Shown: piece after piece, positions 6,707 to 8,268 of the stretch
How the letters are laid out: every line of letters starts with the position of its first letter
How positions within the stretch are numbered: the first letter of the stretch is position 1
DNA from: Candidatus Latescibacterota bacterium
Lineage (GTDB): Bacteria; JAAXHH01; JABIQT01
Reading direction: 5' to 3'
Assembly (NCBI GenBank): GCA_018667995.1
Contig: JABIQT010000503.1
Span: forward strand, 1 to 8,268
Length of the DNA: 8,268 nt
Program-made: the position numbers and the translations under genes
Notes under the pieces: generated by a model
Databases searched by the model: none
Told to the model about the DNA's origin: nothing
Seen by the model: only the letters and a program-made list of their open reading frames with translations

Positions 6707-8248
6707 GTGCCCATACTAATGATCACAAACAAGCAACGTAACCTGGTTGCCCACCGGGGCGGACTAAAGGCTCCACTCTATCCCAGAGGAAGCCTTTTTG
6801 AACGCGTTGGCGGCCGGGATATCGTAGGCGAGATTATCGATGGTCTCTATGACCGAATCGAAACAGACACTCACCTGCGCCCCATGTTTGTCAGATCTCT
6901 GGAAGAAGAACGGAAAAAACAAAAGGCCTTTTTCGAGGAATGGATGGGAGGCGAGCCGCTATATACCTACCACTATGCGTACAGTGGACTGCTGGCACGT
7001 CACAGCCACATTCATATCTCCGGAGAATCTGCAAATCGCTGGCTCTCGCACATGAAGGCATCACTTAAGGCCACGCTTACGAACAAGGATTTGATCAAGG
7101 AGATTACAGAGGCACTTAGGCCATTAGCGCAAGGACTAGCCAACGAACCTCAAGACGCCGGGAATCCAAAACACCTGAGGTGTCACAGAGTCAATCGCTG
7201 GCGAAACCCCAAGGAACTAGCAGCCAAAGGAAATCTGCAGGAACTCAAGGTCATGATTGACTCAGATCCCTTATTATTGAGCGATCGCCGTCAGGCGGCG
7301 GAACTACTCCAGGCGGCGGTCCGCAGAGACCATCGCGAGATGATTACATTACTTATTGATCGCGGCGTGGATGTAAACATTCCGACAGGATTAGAGGTGG
7401 ACTTGCTCCTAACTCCTCACTGCCTGGCTATCTGGAAGAAACATGACCAACTCTCCAGATATCTGGAATCGAGGGGCGCTGTATATGATATATTCAGTGC
7501 CAGTTTTCTGGGTGATTTAGCAGCCGTTACAACCATGTGTGGATCTGCACCGGAATTAGTGAATGCTTCAGATCCCGCTTGTGATTTTCTGGCCATAACC
7601 CCATTGTATCATGCCGTTTATGGAAACCATTGCAGCATTGTTTCATATCTCTTTTCGTCTGGCGCGCAGGTCGGCCCCGCAAGCACAAGGCTAGTGCGCA
7701 GGGCAGCAGAGAACGGAAATGTGGAACTGGTGCACATCCTACTAAATAAAGGTGCAGATGCGTCCCGAGTCGGGCCGGGCAGCTGGGTTAAGAACCGGGT
7801 CATCGCGGATATTCTTCTGGAGCACGGTGCAGATGTCAATTATCCGGCTGGCAAGTGGGTCTGGGTATCGTGTACCGGGAATAACAGCCAGCGAGATAAC
7901 CCGGAATATCTAGCGGAACTCCTCAAGTGTGGTGCAGATACAGATACGAGACTACGTGGAGCATTGCCCGTTCACCATGTAGCCAAAGCAGGTCACCTTG
8001 GCTCGCTTAAAGTGTTGTTGGACAAGGGCGCTGACGTCAACGCCCCATCGGATAGTGGCGAAACACCACTACTCTACGCCCTGAAGGCTGGTAAACGAGC
8101 AGCCATGAATTCAATCTGCCAGATTCTGCTGGCAGCGGGGGCTGACCCTACCGTAAAAGATGCACGTGGACGGTCTGCACAAGACATAGCCCGAAGCTTG
8201 AAGCGTACCGATGCCCGGGAGATCGCTGAGACTATCGCAGGAGCTTAA
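6707..8248 (+). CDS. Truncated-haemoglobin / ankyrin-repeat fusion protein
   Basis: A complete 513-residue protein. Residues about 29-130 form a truncated (2-on-2) globin most like group II, with Y48 at B10, F61 at CD1, the proximal H99 in LLARHSHIHI and W112 at G8. From about residue 163 to the C-terminus there are roughly ten degenerate ankyrin repeats, recognisable from KGADAS, HGADVN, CGADTD and KGADVN turns. There is no signal peptide or membrane segment, so it is probably cytosolic. The globin half should bind haem and O2, NO or similar ligands; the ankyrin half should bind a protein partner. Both roles are family inference and the cellular role is unknown. The GTG at 6707 is the first possible start after an in-frame TAG at 6614. 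The ATG at 6719 (residue 5) is equally plausible, and neither has a clear Shine-Dalgarno site. It is transcribed divergently from the PKS. Confidence 0.9.
   Translation: MPILMITNKQRNLVAHRGGLKAPLYPRGSLFERVGGRDIVGEIIDGLYDRIETDTHLRPMFVRSLEEERKKQKAFFEEWMGGEPLYTYHYAYSGLLARHSHIHISGESANRWLSHMKASLKATLTNKDLIKEITEALRPLAQGLANEPQDAGNPKHLRCHRVNRWRNPKELAAKGNLQELKVMIDSDPLLLSDRRQAAELLQAAVRRDHREMITLLIDRGVDVNIPTGLEVDLLLTPHCLAIWKKHDQLSRYLESRGAVYDIFSASFLGDLAAVTTMCGSAPELVNASDPACDFLAITPLYHAVYGNHCSIVSYLFSSGAQVGPASTRLVRRAAENGNVELVHILLNKGADASRVGPGSWVKNRVIADILLEHGADVNYPAGKWVWVSCTGNNSQRDNPEYLAELLKCGADTDTRLRGALPVHHVAKAGHLGSLKVLLDKGADVNAPSDSGETPLLYALKAGKRAAMNSICQILLAAGADPTVKDARGRSAQDIARSLKRTDAREIAETIAGA
6791..7096 (+). 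other. Truncated haemoglobin domain
   Basis: Residues about 29-130 of the fusion protein, close to the roughly 120-residue length of free-standing truncated globins. The order SLFERVGG, GLYDRIETDTHLRPMF, FFEEWMGGEPLY, LLARH and NRWLSHM follows the family from the N-terminal A-helix to helix G. Proximal H99, B10 Y48 and G8 W112 are kept, so haem binding is expected. The usual His-Pro-Arg-Leu before the proximal histidine region is replaced by AYSGLLARH. Confidence 0.87.
7193..8245 (+). repeat. Ankyrin repeat array (about ten repeats)
   Basis: Residues about 163-513. Units of about 28-37 residues recur with helix pairs such as AAENGNVELVHILLNKGAD and VAKAGHLGSLKVLLDKGAD. The clearest units lie at about 297-323, 326-355, 418-448 and 451-485. 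Those near 163-260 and 358-415 are degenerate. The DNA also repeats GGTGCAGAT at 7751, 7826 and 7931, encoding the same turn. Exact repeat borders are uncertain. Confidence 0.85.
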
Positions 8249-8268
8249 ATATCGTAATTACGCGAACC

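Overview
The window comes from a bacterium of roughly even base composition (judged by eye). It holds parts of two divergently oriented genes. A modular type I polyketide synthase (PKS) of the kind found in secondary-metabolite-rich bacteria (cyanobacteria, myxobacteria, sponge symbionts and others) points to a biosynthetic locus. The phylum cannot be fixed from the sequence alone.

Region 1 (positions 1-5798, minus strand) is one uninterrupted reading frame. It starts at 5798 and runs off the left edge after 1,932 codons. In order it encodes an FkbH-like HAD-family glyceryl-transferase/phosphatase domain, an acyl carrier protein (ACP), a ketosynthase (KS), a malonyl-type acyltransferase (AT) and the first part of a ketoreductase (KR). 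This reads as a loading module (FkbH-ACP) fused to the first cis-AT extension module (KS-AT-KR, with no dehydratase between AT and KR). The likely chemistry is loading of a three-carbon unit derived from 1,3-bisphosphoglycerate, one malonyl extension and ketoreduction. The rest of the KR, the module's ACP and any later modules lie beyond the left edge.

Region 2 (5799-6706) is a 908-bp divergent intergenic region with no gene I can support. It is rich in short dyads. The most striking is a nested inverted repeat at 6631-6661, just upstream of the plus-strand gene. A 71-codon open frame at 6344-6559 reads somewhat like protein but has no convincing start.

Region 3 (6707-8248, plus strand) encodes a complete 513-residue protein with an unusual architecture: an N-terminal truncated-haemoglobin domain with recognisable haem-pocket residues, followed by about ten degenerate ankyrin repeats. 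No signal peptide or membrane segment is evident. A haem/gas-sensing or redox module joined to a protein-interaction scaffold is the natural reading, but its function is unknown. It may be an accessory or regulatory gene beside the PKS, or an unrelated neighbour. The last 20 bases (8249-8268) hold nothing I can assign.
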